This document shows, piece by piece, positions 1-7,907 of a stretch of DNA of 35,741 nt; the stretch's first letter is position 1, and the number at the start of each line of letters is the position of its first letter. The DNA is from Muribaculaceae bacterium. Lineage in GTDB: Bacteria; Bacteroidota; Bacteroidia; Bacteroidales; Muribaculaceae. Under the pieces are notes generated by a model that saw only the letters and a list, made by a program, of their open reading frames with translations, ran no database searches and was not told where the DNA came from. The DNA lies in NCBI GenBank assembly GCA_022510385.1, contig JAFLTQ010000022.1:1-35741 (forward strand), read 5' to 3'. The translations under genes were made by a program, and so were the position numbers.

Positions 1-336
1 TATCTTTTTATCGCTGTTGCGATTTATGTGGGGAAGGTGAATATTATAGTGCCCGAATAAGGTGATGAAGGGATATAAGGCAAGGTTTTGAGTCGAAAGA
101 TGGAGTCATGCGACATCTTGCAGACCCAAACCTAAGGCCTGACCTTGACATTATCCTGCCAATATCTACCTTTGCACTTTAATATTCACTCCCCTACATC
201 GCTCCAAGCCATGAATTGACCAACCAAATTCACCCTAAAAGAGGATGACCTTTAACCTTTATAAATGAAGAAGAGCGACCAAAGTCGCTCTGTCTATAAT
301 TGGAATTATTATGAAAAGTGGGATAGTGGTTCCGCT
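1..336. other. Non-coding left flank with imperfect inverted repeat
   Basis: I see no convincing coding frame here. The stretch holds an imperfect inverted repeat: 19-52 against the reverse complement of 174-202. The best block is GTGAATATTATAGTGC against GTGAATATTAAAGTGC (15 of 16), flanked by GGGGA and GCGAT on both arms. The arms are about 120 bp apart, so the whole is about 185 bp. That geometry would fit a small MITE-like element or a remnant, but no transposase or target duplication is visible. A terminator-like hairpin lies at 272-291 (separate entry). Confidence 0.5.
272..291 (-). terminator. Hairpin terminator downstream of the integrase
   Basis: A perfect 8-bp stem AGAGCGAC / GTCGCTCT encloses the 4-base loop CAAA (plus-strand reading). 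It sits about 45 bp past the integrase stop. Read on the minus strand, the stem is followed by the T-rich sequence TCTTCATTTAT, so it would serve as a weak intrinsic terminator for the integrase transcript. The T-run is interrupted, hence moderate confidence. Confidence 0.55.
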
Positions 337-1827
337 TTAGAATCCTTTACCTTTAGTTCTTTCATATATGACTTCTTTTTGTGAGTCAATATTCTTCAAA
401 CGGAAGTGAACAGTACAACCATCAGGGATTGTGTCAGGTAATTGAGGAAGCATTCTTTTAATTACATCCTCTACGGTTCTGAAACCTATATCTGTTACCT
501 CCGCAATAAGATTGCCTTTAAAATAGGTTCGACCATAAATCATCATCTTTGGTGTAATTCTAAATTGGGAATCTTTAGTTTCTTCAATATCTTTAGCTTT
601 ACCTTGTTTACTCTTCTTATTTGAGAAGAATACAAACTCTATGATTTTTGCATTTAGTTCCCATGCAGGGCTAAAGTCTACTCTGACATAGCCTCTGGTA
701 ATATTATAACCATGGCTATGATTAAGACCAAAAGCCACGTCTGCTAATGTGGCACCACAGTCATTTTGGGCAATAGTAGCCCAGGTGTGACGGAAAGTAT
801 AACAACAATAATATTTGTCTTCGGACATTTTCATATCCCTACAAATCTTCTTTATTCCATTATTCGCATTGGCACAAAAACTATCCCAATTACTATAACG
901 CTGGTAAAAATTGAATAAATGCTCATCATTAGTTGTATCAAGATATTTTTCGAAAATTGGTTTTATAAAAGGTTCTACTCGCATTTCCATATATGCTTCA
1001 TCTGAACGACTATTGCGTGTTTTAGCTCTTTTATAACTGATAATACCATCTTTATAATCAGTTTTTTTTAATTGATAAATGTCAGCAGTATTCATGCCAC
1101 CCAAACATAAAACCAATAGGGCAACATCTCTGCCGAGTTCAGGTAGAGAAGAAATCATTTTAGTATGAGGAAGGGGTCTATTGAAAAATTCTCTACATGC
1201 TTCAGCACTTATGGATTTATGAATTCCTTTATCAGCCTTTGGAATCTGTATTTTGAGCCATGGATTGAACTTGATTCTGCATATATTTCTTTCCTCATCA
1301 TTTAATTCAAGCAAAGCTGCTTTAAATATTTGGCGAATACATACTGGATACATTTCTTTTGCTCGATTTGTTTGAGACATTGTCTCAATCCATCTTTTAA
1401 GAACTGTAGAAGTCAATTGTGAAAACAGGATTCTTGTGGTTCCACAATAACGTTCCAGGTGCTGAACTGCCATTTTATAATTTTTTGCAGTTCTTTCATG
1501 TCCTGTATTGATTAGGTTCTTGATATGCTTTTGAGCATATTCACTGAAATATACTTCAGACTGTTCAGTTGTCAAGTAATCGATCAATTCTTGGATAGAA
1601 TATTGAGATACGTTTTTTTGATTCATTAAGTTATTATATCTCAAAATCTCTCTTGAACAATATTCATTTACAACCGGATCCTTAATTTCTCCCGCTTTAA
1701 TTTGTTTTGAGGAAACTACTTTATCGGTCTTTATGTACCCCATTTGACGCTTGTGACCTACACGTATATAAACGGCGTAAAGACCATCCACTCTTTTCTT
1801 CCTTACAACTGCTTTAAATGTAGCCAT
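337..1827 (-). CDS. Tyrosine recombinase / integrase of an integrative element
   Basis: 496 aa, ATG start at 1827. Layout is that of Bacteroidota element integrases: a short N-terminal arm-binding region (about residues 1-60), a SAM-like core-binding domain (about 90-200), then the catalytic domain. Visible catalytic features: an RHTW box with R346, H370 in the LNHSHGY segment, and the nucleophile in RGYV (Y380). Two oddities: the first catalytic Arg (normally GxR) is Asn246 in GGMNTAD, and the HxxR histidine is Tyr343. My recollection is that Asn at the first position occurs in a Bacteroidota subfamily, so this need not mean loss of activity. After Y380 the protein continues for 116 residues, longer than usual, and this tail resembles nothing I recognise. 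Function (integration and excision) is inferred from the family and from the att-like site directly upstream. The arm repeats begin 13 bp in front of the ATG, so the integrase may repress its own promoter. Confidence 0.9.
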   Translation of the reverse strand: MATFKAVVRKKRVDGLYAVYIRVGHKRQMGYIKTDKVVSSKQIKAGEIKDPVVNEYCSREILRYNNLMNQKNVSQYSIQELIDYLTTEQSEVYFSEYAQKHIKNLINTGHERTAKNYKMAVQHLERYCGTTRILFSQLTSTVLKRWIETMSQTNRAKEMYPVCIRQIFKAALLELNDEERNICRIKFNPWLKIQIPKADKGIHKSISAEACREFFNRPLPHTKMISSLPELGRDVALLVLCLGGMNTADIYQLKKTDYKDGIISYKRAKTRNSRSDEAYMEMRVEPFIKPIFEKYLDTTNDEHLFNFYQRYSNWDSFCANANNGIKKICRDMKMSEDKYYCCYTFRHTWATIAQNDCGATLADVAFGLNHSHGYNITRGYVRVDFSPAWELNAKIIEFVFFSNKKSKQGKAKDIEETKDSQFRITPKMMIYGRTYFKGNLIAEVTDIGFRTVEDVIKRMLPQLPDTIPDGCTVHFRLKNIDSQKEVIYERTKGKGF

Positions 1828-1840
1828 ATACGATTATTAT

Positions 1841-1909
1841 TTTGGTGTATGCTTTGGTGTATGCTTTGGTGTATGCTCAATTTTAATTTGGTGTATGCAT
1901 AGTGTATGC
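1841..1909. repeat. Direct-repeat array, candidate integrase arm-binding sites (P arm)
   Basis: TTTGGTGTATGC occurs three times in perfect tandem (1841-1852, 1853-1864, 1865-1876), a fourth time at 1887-1898, and as a variant ending in AGTGTATGC at 1901-1909. Units keep a 12-bp phase inside each cluster with a 10-bp gap between clusters. Short direct repeats next to an integrase gene are typical of arm-type sites of lambda/CTnDOT-like recombinases. The binding role is inferred, the repeats are directly visible. They occupy the integrase promoter region. Confidence 0.75.
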
Positions 1910-1967
1910 TTTTCCCGTTAATATGGCTCATTTATTGCGGTCGAATGAACGAACCCTCTAAGAACAA

Positions 1968-2010
1968 CTTAGGCTGTAACGTCTGCATTACCAGTACGTT
2001 ACAGCCTAAG
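1968..2010. repeat. Perfect 15-bp inverted repeat
   Basis: CTTAGGCTGTAACGT (1968-1982) is the exact reverse complement of 1996-2010, separated by 13 bases. No T-run follows on either strand, so a terminator is unlikely. It lies between the P-arm-like repeats and the duplicated ppdK end. It may be a binding site for an accessory protein or a cruciform/operator; the 13-base spacing is longer than a normal tyrosine-recombinase core. Confidence 0.7.
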
Positions 2011-2034
2011 GCTATGATAGTCTTAATTATACTC

Positions 2035-2061
2035 TTAGTCCTCTATGGCAGCCTGGGCGGC
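2035..2061 (-). other. Duplicated ppdK 3' end: att core-like copy
   Basis: These 27 bp match the last nine codons of ppdK (2150-2176) at 23 of 27 positions. Read on the minus strand they encode A-A-Q-A-A-I-E-D-stop, against A-A-Q-A-A-I-E-E-stop in the gene. All four mismatches are in third codon positions (three silent, one Glu to Asp). That pattern points to a true ppdK terminus from a related lineage. It would be expected of an integrative element that targets the ppdK 3' end and carries or displaces a copy of it. The longest identical blocks are TCCTCTAT and TGGGCGGC, either of which could hold the crossover. Confidence 0.75.
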
Positions 2062-2095
2062 AAATTTTTAGCTTTTAAAATCAAACACTTATTTG

Positions 2096-2118
2096 TTTAG
2101 TGTATGCTATTTGTATGC
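2096..2118. repeat. Second cluster of arm-type repeats (P' arm)
   Basis: TTTAGTGTATGC (2096-2107) followed at once by a shorter variant ending TTTGTATGC (2110-2118). They match the GTATGC core of the array at 1841-1909 and keep nearly the same 12-bp phase. They lie on the other side of the duplicated ppdK end, which gives an arm-core-arm layout like a complete attP. Confidence 0.6.
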
Positions 2119-2149
2119 TAAAAAGAGGTTTTTCAACAAAAATTGGTGT

Positions 2150-4867
2150 TTATTCCTCTATAGCTGCTTGGGCGGCTGCTACTCGGGCGATTGGCACACG
2201 GTAGGGTGAACAAGATACATAGTTCATGCCCAATTTTGCACAGAATTTAACACTTGATGGTTCACCTCCGTGCTCACCACAGATACCAACTTTCAAATCA
2301 GGATTTGTGGCACGTCCTTTCTTAACGCCCATCTCTACAAGCTGACCTACACCTTCTTGGTCGAGCACTTCAAACGGATCTACCTTGATAATTCCATGTT
2401 CTTTATAGAATTTCAAGAATTTAGGAGCATCATCACGAGAATATCCGAATGTCATTTGGGTTAGGTCATTAGTTCCAAATGAGAAGAAATCAGCAACCTC
2501 TGCAATCTTGTTTGCAGTCAAAGCTGCACGTGGAACTTCAATCATTGTTCCTACTTTATATCTCACGGAAGCACCCTTTTCTTCAAAAACTTTTGCAGCT
2601 GTTGTATTGATTACATCAGCTTGGTTCTGAAGCTCTTTAAGAGTACCAACAAGAGGAACCATAATTTCGGGTTCTACTTTAACTCCGCGTGCTTTGCAAG
2701 CAAGCGCAGCCTCGATGATTGCACGAGTCTGCATTTCTGTGATTTCCGGGTAAGTGATTCCGAGACGGCAACCACGGTGACCGAGCATAGGATTGAATTC
2801 CTCAAGTTCATCTACTTTTGCCTTAACTTCAGCTAAGGTGAGACCCATTTCATCTGCAAGTTCTTTTTGAGTCGCAGTCTGGTGCGGCACAAACTCATGC
2901 AAAGGAGGATCAAGCAAACGAATTGTAACGCCGAAACCGTCCATAGCCTCAAAGATTCCTTCAAAGTCACCTCTCTGTATGGGCAAGAGTTTCTTAAGAG
3001 CATGACGACGCCCAGCCTCATCTGCAGAAAGGATCATCTCACGAACAGCCTTGATACGATCGCCTTCGAAGAACATATGTTCCGTACGGCATAGTCCAAT
3101 ACCTTGTGCCCCGAAATTACGTGCCTGCTTGGCATCTCGAGGAGTATCCGCATTTGTGCGAACCTTTGTGGTTGCATATTTGTCGGCAAGTTTCATTATT
3201 GCACCGAAATCTCCATCAAGTTCCGGTTCACGTGTCGGCACCTGTCCATTATAAACTTCACCTGTTGAGCCATTGAGTGAAATCCAGTCGCCTTCATGGT
3301 AGACTTTTCCACCCATCTCAACAGTTTTTTCTTTATAGTCTACTTTTATATCACCGGCACCTGATACGCAGCATTTACCCATACCACGAGCAACAACTGC
3401 AGCATGGGAAGTCATACCTCCACGCATTGTCAAGATACCCTGCGCTACAGCCATTCCTCTTAGATCTTCGGGTGATGTTTCGATTCTTACAAGCACCACT
3501 TTCTTTTTCTTTTCAGCCCATGCCTCAGCATCATCTGCCTGGAAAACAATCTGGCCGGTAGCGGCACCCGGAGAAGCGGGAAGACCTTTTGCAACAACTG
3601 TAGCTTTCTTTATATCTGATTTATCAAATACAGGATGCAACAATTCATCAAGTTTCTGCGGTTCCATTCTGAGAAGCACAGTTTTTTCATCAATCATGTC
3701 ATCCCTAAGAAGATCCATGGCAATACGCACCATGGCAGCGCCGGTGCGTTTTCCATTACGGGTCTGGAGCATCCAAAGCTTGCCATCCTGGATAGTGAAC
3801 TCCATATCCTGCATATCCTTGTAATAATCTTCAAGTTTATGTGCAATTGCTATCAGTTCAGCAGCACACACCGGCATTGATTCTTCAAGAGAAGGATATT
3901 TTTCTTTGCGAACATCCTCTGAAATCCCTTGCAGTGCCGCCCATCTGCGTGAACCTTCCACTGTGATTTGCTGGGGAGTGCGAATTCCTGCTACAACATC
4001 TTCACCTTGAGCATTGATAAGATATTCACCGTTGAAAATATTTTCACCGGTTGCAGCGTCACGGCTGAAAGCTACACCTGTAGCAGAGTTGTCGCCCATG
4101 TTACCATAAACCATGGCCTGAACGTTAACAGCTGTTCCCCATTCTTCAGGTATCTGGTTCATGCGACGGTAGAGGATAGCCCTTTCGTTCATCCAGCTGT
4201 CAAATACAGCGCAGATGCCACCCCAAAGCTGTTCCCAAGCTGATTCCGGGAATTCTTTGCCTGTATATTCAAGCACAGCAGCCTTAAACTGGGCTACAAG
4301 GAGCTTCAAATCATCTACATCCAATTCAGTGTCGAATTTCACACCTTTAGCCTCTTTCATTTTTTCGATGATAGCCTCGAATGGATCGATATCGGTCTTG
4401 CTCTTGGGTTTCATACCCAGCACAACATCACCATACATTTGCACAAAACGACGATAGCTATCCCATGCGAATCTCGGGTTACCGCTCTTTTGTGCCATTG
4501 TTTCAACAGTGGCATCGTTCATTCCCAAATTAAGAACAGTATCCATCATACCTGGCATAGAGGCGCGAGCACCAGAACGTACTGATACAAGGAGAGGATT
4601 TGAAGGGTCATCAAATTTTTTCCCTGTAAGCTTTTCAACATGTTCAATAGCCTTCTGAACTTCAGGAGTTATATCCTTAACTACCTTGTCACGCCCCCAT
4701 TGGGTATATTCCGAGCATATTTCTGTTGTGATCGTAAAACCGGGAGGAACTGGCATACCGAGAAGATTCATCTCAGCAAGATTAGCTCCTTTACCGCCCA
4801 AAAGATTCCTCATCTGGGCATTACCTTCAGCTTTTCCATCGCCGAATGTGTAGATTGCTTTAGCCAT
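2150..4867 (-). CDS. ppdK: Pyruvate, phosphate dikinase
   Basis: 905 aa, near the usual PPDK length (about 875-900). It interconverts pyruvate + ATP + Pi with PEP + AMP + PPi in the cytoplasm. Domains in order: ATP-grasp nucleotide-binding domain (starting FGDGKAEGNAQMRNLLGGKG), central swivelling domain with the phosphohistidine loop GGMTSHAAVVARG (His near residue 488), and the C-terminal PEP/pyruvate barrel with the proton-donor Cys in GICGEHGGEPSS (near 863). The active-site motifs look intact. In gut Bacteroidota it usually works in the glycolytic direction or in PPi-linked PEP metabolism. It is monocistronic here with its own promoter. Its 3' end appears to be the target of an integrative element (see the copy at 2035-2061), and the reading frame has been kept intact. 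Confidence 0.97.
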   Translation of the reverse strand: MAKAIYTFGDGKAEGNAQMRNLLGGKGANLAEMNLLGMPVPPGFTITTEICSEYTQWGRDKVVKDITPEVQKAIEHVEKLTGKKFDDPSNPLLVSVRSGARASMPGMMDTVLNLGMNDATVETMAQKSGNPRFAWDSYRRFVQMYGDVVLGMKPKSKTDIDPFEAIIEKMKEAKGVKFDTELDVDDLKLLVAQFKAAVLEYTGKEFPESAWEQLWGGICAVFDSWMNERAILYRRMNQIPEEWGTAVNVQAMVYGNMGDNSATGVAFSRDAATGENIFNGEYLINAQGEDVVAGIRTPQQITVEGSRRWAALQGISEDVRKEKYPSLEESMPVCAAELIAIAHKLEDYYKDMQDMEFTIQDGKLWMLQTRNGKRTGAAMVRIAMDLLRDDMIDEKTVLLRMEPQKLDELLHPVFDKSDIKKATVVAKGLPASPGAATGQIVFQADDAEAWAEKKKKVVLVRIETSPEDLRGMAVAQGILTMRGGMTSHAAVVARGMGKCCVSGAGDIKVDYKEKTVEMGGKVYHEGDWISLNGSTGEVYNGQVPTREPELDGDFGAIMKLADKYATTKVRTNADTPRDAKQARNFGAQGIGLCRTEHMFFEGDRIKAVREMILSADEAGRRHALKKLLPIQRGDFEGIFEAMDGFGVTIRLLDPPLHEFVPHQTATQKELADEMGLTLAEVKAKVDELEEFNPMLGHRGCRLGITYPEITEMQTRAIIEAALACKARGVKVEPEIMVPLVGTLKELQNQADVINTTAAKVFEEKGASVRYKVGTMIEVPRAALTANKIAEVADFFSFGTNDLTQMTFGYSRDDAPKFLKFYKEHGIIKVDPFEVLDQEGVGQLVEMGVKKGRATNPDLKVGICGEHGGEPSSVKFCAKLGMNYVSCSPYRVPIARVAAAQAAIEE

Positions 4868-4936
4868 TTTTTGTTTTTATTTTTATTTAGTTTGTGTGTT
4901 TTTCACATGTATATGCATAATTTGCACCATCAAATG

Positions 4937-4944
4937 CAAATTTA
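4937..4944 (-). promoter_or_regulatory. -7 box of the ppdK promoter
   Basis: On the minus strand this reads TAAATTTG, a full match to the Bacteroidota -7 consensus TAnnTTTG. It lies about 70 bp upstream of the ppdK ATG. I see no clear TTTG -33 box at the expected distance. Confidence 0.5.
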
Positions 4945-5062
4945 AGGAAAAAATCAGTAAAAAAATGTAAATGCAGCCTTTTTTTAGAGATTCTGTGTGC
5001 AATTAAGCATACCGGATTGTTATTAAGATAAATACAATTATTAACTTTTAAATTTTACAATT

Positions 5063-5365
5063 ATGAACCCTACTGAATTTTCTGAAGCTATCAAAAGTCC
5101 TGAAGTATTTCTTTTAGATGTAAGGCCCCAAAGTGATTTTGAGAAAACACATATTGAGGGAGCTCATAATATCGATGTGATGGACACGGATTTTGACAAT
5201 GAAGCGATGGCTACATTACCAAAAGACAAAACTATCGCAGTCTATTGCACTACGGGCAAACATTCTGCAATCGCTCAGCAAAAACTTTTGCAATTAGGTT
5301 ATAATGTCATCAATCTTGATAATGGTATCAATTCATGGATTGCCGCCGGGTTACCCACTACCTGA
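5063..5365 (+). CDS. Single-domain rhodanese-like sulfurtransferase
   Basis: 100 aa, one rhodanese domain filling the whole protein: N-terminal LLDVRPQSDFEKTHIEGAHN motif and the active-site loop CTTGKHS with Cys62, the cysteine that carries a persulfide in this family. No signal peptide, so cytoplasmic. Family members shuttle sulfane sulfur for tRNA thiolation, Fe-S cluster work or cyanide/thiosulfate detoxification; the sequence does not tell which. It stands alone between ppdK (divergent) and hemW (convergent, stops only 5 bp apart). The ATG at 5063 follows an A/T-rich leader. Confidence 0.9.
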   Translation: MNPTEFSEAIKSPEVFLLDVRPQSDFEKTHIEGAHNIDVMDTDFDNEAMATLPKDKTIAVYCTTGKHSAIAQQKLLQLGYNVINLDNGINSWIAAGLPTT

Positions 5366-5370
5366 CAATT

Positions 5371-6510
5371 TCAGATTAGAGAAACCAGAATCGAATCGCT
5401 GACTGAAAAGCCGGCATCTGTGAAGCATATAAAATCATCTGACTTCTGCAATTTTCCTTGAAATATAAAGTTCTGAGCATTTTGCAGAAGTTTTTCTTTT
5501 GCTTCATCTCCAAATGTATCCGCAAATTCTTTTAGATTCAACCCTTTGCTTGTTCGAAGCCTTGTCAGAATCATCTCCTCTCTCAGTTCATCTTCCTTTA
5601 GAAACTCCTCTATATAAAATTTCTTATCTCCTCCATTCGAAAAATTTCTAAGATACCCTTTAAGGTCATTGGGATTTTCTTTCCTTATTTTTCCTCCGTC
5701 GAAGGAATGAGCCCCGGGTCCAAGCCCTATATAAGGTTTTCCCTCCCAATAGGATAAATTATGGCAGGATTCTTTACCGGGTTTCGAATAATTAGAAATT
5801 TCATATCTCTCATAACCTTCTCCTTTCAAAATATTGATGGTTGCTTCATACATTTCAAGCCATTCCGATTCCGAAGGAAGAAAAATCCTGTTCGAATTAT
5901 ATAATTGTGTCATAGCAGTGCCCTCTTCGAGCATTAATGCATAGGAAGATATATGTGTAGGATTTACTTTCAAAACTCTCTTTAAAGTAGAAAGATATGA
6001 AGATACAGTCTGTCCGGGTATCCCAAACATTACATCAACAGAAACATTTCCTATCTCCCTCCTTAGCTTCTCGATGGCCACGATGGAAGATCGCGAATCA
6101 TGCCACCGTCCGATGCTTTTCAATTCACTGTCAATCAAAGTCTGCACTCCCAGACTCACCCTGTTAACTCCCCAATCCTTCCACACCTTTATTTTCTCAT
6201 CCGTAACATCCTCCGGATTCGCTTCCAACGTGAATTCCTTAAAATCGCTTTTACCCAACAGAGAGTTAATTCCTTCCATCAGGCGTAAAAAAGCCTTAAC
6301 CGGTATCAATGAAGGAGTCCCCCCACCCAGATAAAGAGTCTCAATCTCAAAATCGAATTCATCCTTACGTTGCATTAGCTCATTAAGGAGGCAGTCGACA
6401 TATTTATCCCACTCTGCTATCCTCAAACCTCCGGTATAGAAATCGCAGTAAAGGCATTTATGTCGGCAATAAGGTATATGAATATATAATCCGCCCTTTT
6501 TCTTATTCAT
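5371..6510 (-). CDS. hemW: Radical SAM heme chaperone HemW (HemN-like)
   Basis: I place the start at ATG 6510 (379 aa). An upstream in-frame ATG at 6573 would add 21 residues that are not part of the family. Radical SAM Cys motif CRHKCLYC (C15, C19, C22 from this start), SAM-binding GGGTPS, then SLGVQT and GIPGQT. The HNLSYW segment (HNxxYW) marks HemW rather than true coproporphyrinogen dehydrogenase HemN. HemW binds a 4Fe-4S cluster and SAM and is known to deliver heme to haem proteins. Many annotations call it an oxygen-independent coproporphyrinogen III oxidase. Divergent from the T9SS plug gene. Confidence 0.92.
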   Translation of the reverse strand: MNKKKGGLYIHIPYCRHKCLYCDFYTGGLRIAEWDKYVDCLLNELMQRKDEFDFEIETLYLGGGTPSLIPVKAFLRLMEGINSLLGKSDFKEFTLEANPEDVTDEKIKVWKDWGVNRVSLGVQTLIDSELKSIGRWHDSRSSIVAIEKLRREIGNVSVDVMFGIPGQTVSSYLSTLKRVLKVNPTHISSYALMLEEGTAMTQLYNSNRIFLPSESEWLEMYEATINILKGEGYERYEISNYSKPGKESCHNLSYWEGKPYIGLGPGAHSFDGGKIRKENPNDLKGYLRNFSNGGDKKFYIEEFLKEDELREEMILTRLRTSKGLNLKEFADTFGDEAKEKLLQNAQNFIFQGKLQKSDDFICFTDAGFSVSDSILVSLI

Positions 6511-6647
6511 CTGTCGCTGAAAATTAACGAAATTATCCATAACTTTACAAAAAATCTTTTTTAATGCAACCATCCCATCTGAAAACTGTCTAATAAAAAA
6601 CCACGACCACCCTATTCACGTCATAAAAACTTTCACCAACCCCCAAT

Positions 6648-7907
6648 ATGAATCAAGCTAACCTGATAGCGAGTTTATTTATGATTATGAGCAGCTTTTA
6701 TTTACATGCTGCCACTCCACTTGACACTCGACAACAAATATTGAAGCCCAATGTCAGAACCCTGACTGTTTCTAACCCTGATAATTTCATGGCACCTCCG
6801 ATTATAAGGTTAGGGACCAACGACAAACTTGACATAAATTTCGATATTATCGGCGATGAACATGATTACTTACGCTACCGCCTGATTCATTGCAATTCCG
6901 ACTGGCAGCCATCAAGGTTTCTCGAAAGTGAAACAATAGATGGGTTTAATGAAATTTCAATTGAAGATTTTGCCTATTCCTCCAATACTTATATACATTA
7001 TGTCAATTATAATATCAGGATTCCTAACAATGATTTCAGAATATTGAGATCCGGCAACTATCTATTAGAAGTGTTCCCGGAAAATGAACCGGGTGAAATA
7101 TTATTAAAGGCAAGATTTTCTGTCTCTGAAGAGGCATCCGGGATTAATGGTATCGTCACATCTCGCACCGACAAGGGAGTTAATTCTGAATTTCAACAAT
7201 TGGTTTTAGATGTTGATTTAGGAAACTTAGGAGACATCAATCCTTATCAAGATCTTATAGTGATAATTACTCAAAATAACGACCCCTCTACAACACGTTT
7301 TGTTTCTCATCCTATGAGAGTAGATAGGGGAAAAGCAATTTTTGAACATACTCCCCAGCTCATCTTTGATGGTGGCAACGAGTTTAGAAGGTTTGAAACC
7401 GTAAGGACCGACTATCCCGGAATGCATGTTGATTCTGTAAAATTTAAAGATGGTTTATGGCACGCATGGCTCCAACCGGATTTTTCCAGGAAAGATAAAG
7501 AGTATGTCTACGACAGTACTCAACTTGGTCGTTTTAAAATTGATGAATACAATTCTACCGATCCTGATCTATCTGCCGACTATGTAATGGTGCATTTCTC
7601 TCTTGACCCCGGAGAGCGACAATTTGGCGAAATCTATATTGACGGGGATTTAACCAATCATATTTTTAATGATCAGAATTTAATGCGCTATGATTGGAAT
7701 TCAGGTCTTTATCAAGCCTCTATACCCTTAAAACAAGGTAGTTATAATTATAAATACACCATCTTGTCCGAAAAAGGAATTCCCTCATCTTTTCCGATTG
7801 AAGGAAACAAATATGAGACTAAGAATGAGTATCTGGTAAATGTATTTCTTCGTCAACCGGGAGCGAGGGGCGACAGGCTTATAGCAAGCAAAGTGATTTT
7901 AAATTAA
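6648..7907 (+). CDS. DUF5103 protein, type IX secretion system plug-like
   Basis: 419 aa with an N-terminal signal peptide (hydrophobic stretch to about residue 22, then AATP), so exported. It has the hallmarks of DUF5103: LRYRLIHCNSDWQPS, then the SSNTYIHYVNYNIRIPN and RSGNYLLEVFPE segments in the first beta-domain, and a second beta-rich domain to the C-terminus. The Flavobacterium Plug protein, which closes the periplasmic side of the SprA translocon of the type IX secretion system, belongs to this family. No other T9SS gene is in the window. Its stop codon overlaps that of lipB on the opposite strand. Confidence 0.85.
   Translation: MNQANLIASLFMIMSSFYLHAATPLDTRQQILKPNVRTLTVSNPDNFMAPPIIRLGTNDKLDINFDIIGDEHDYLRYRLIHCNSDWQPSRFLESETIDGFNEISIEDFAYSSNTYIHYVNYNIRIPNNDFRILRSGNYLLEVFPENEPGEILLKARFSVSEEASGINGIVTSRTDKGVNSEFQQLVLDVDLGNLGDINPYQDLIVIITQNNDPSTTRFVSHPMRVDRGKAIFEHTPQLIFDGGNEFRRFETVRTDYPGMHVDSVKFKDGLWHAWLQPDFSRKDKEYVYDSTQLGRFKIDEYNSTDPDLSADYVMVHFSLDPGERQFGEIYIDGDLTNHIFNDQNLMRYDWNSGLYQASIPLKQGSYNYKYTILSEKGIPSSFPIEGNKYETKNEYLVNVFLRQPGARGDRLIASKVILN

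Noticed and set aside
1968..2010. Intrinsic terminator
   Set aside because: Stem is strong but no T-run follows on either strand and the loop is long.
1906..2100. 64-codon plus-strand frame in the att region
   Set aside because: It crosses the palindrome and the ppdK-end copy, which explain the sequence better; no ribosome site or homologous family.
2150..4945. Many plus-strand frames opposite ppdK
   Set aside because: All are antisense to a gene with complete catalytic motifs, and none has a recognisable domain or promoter.
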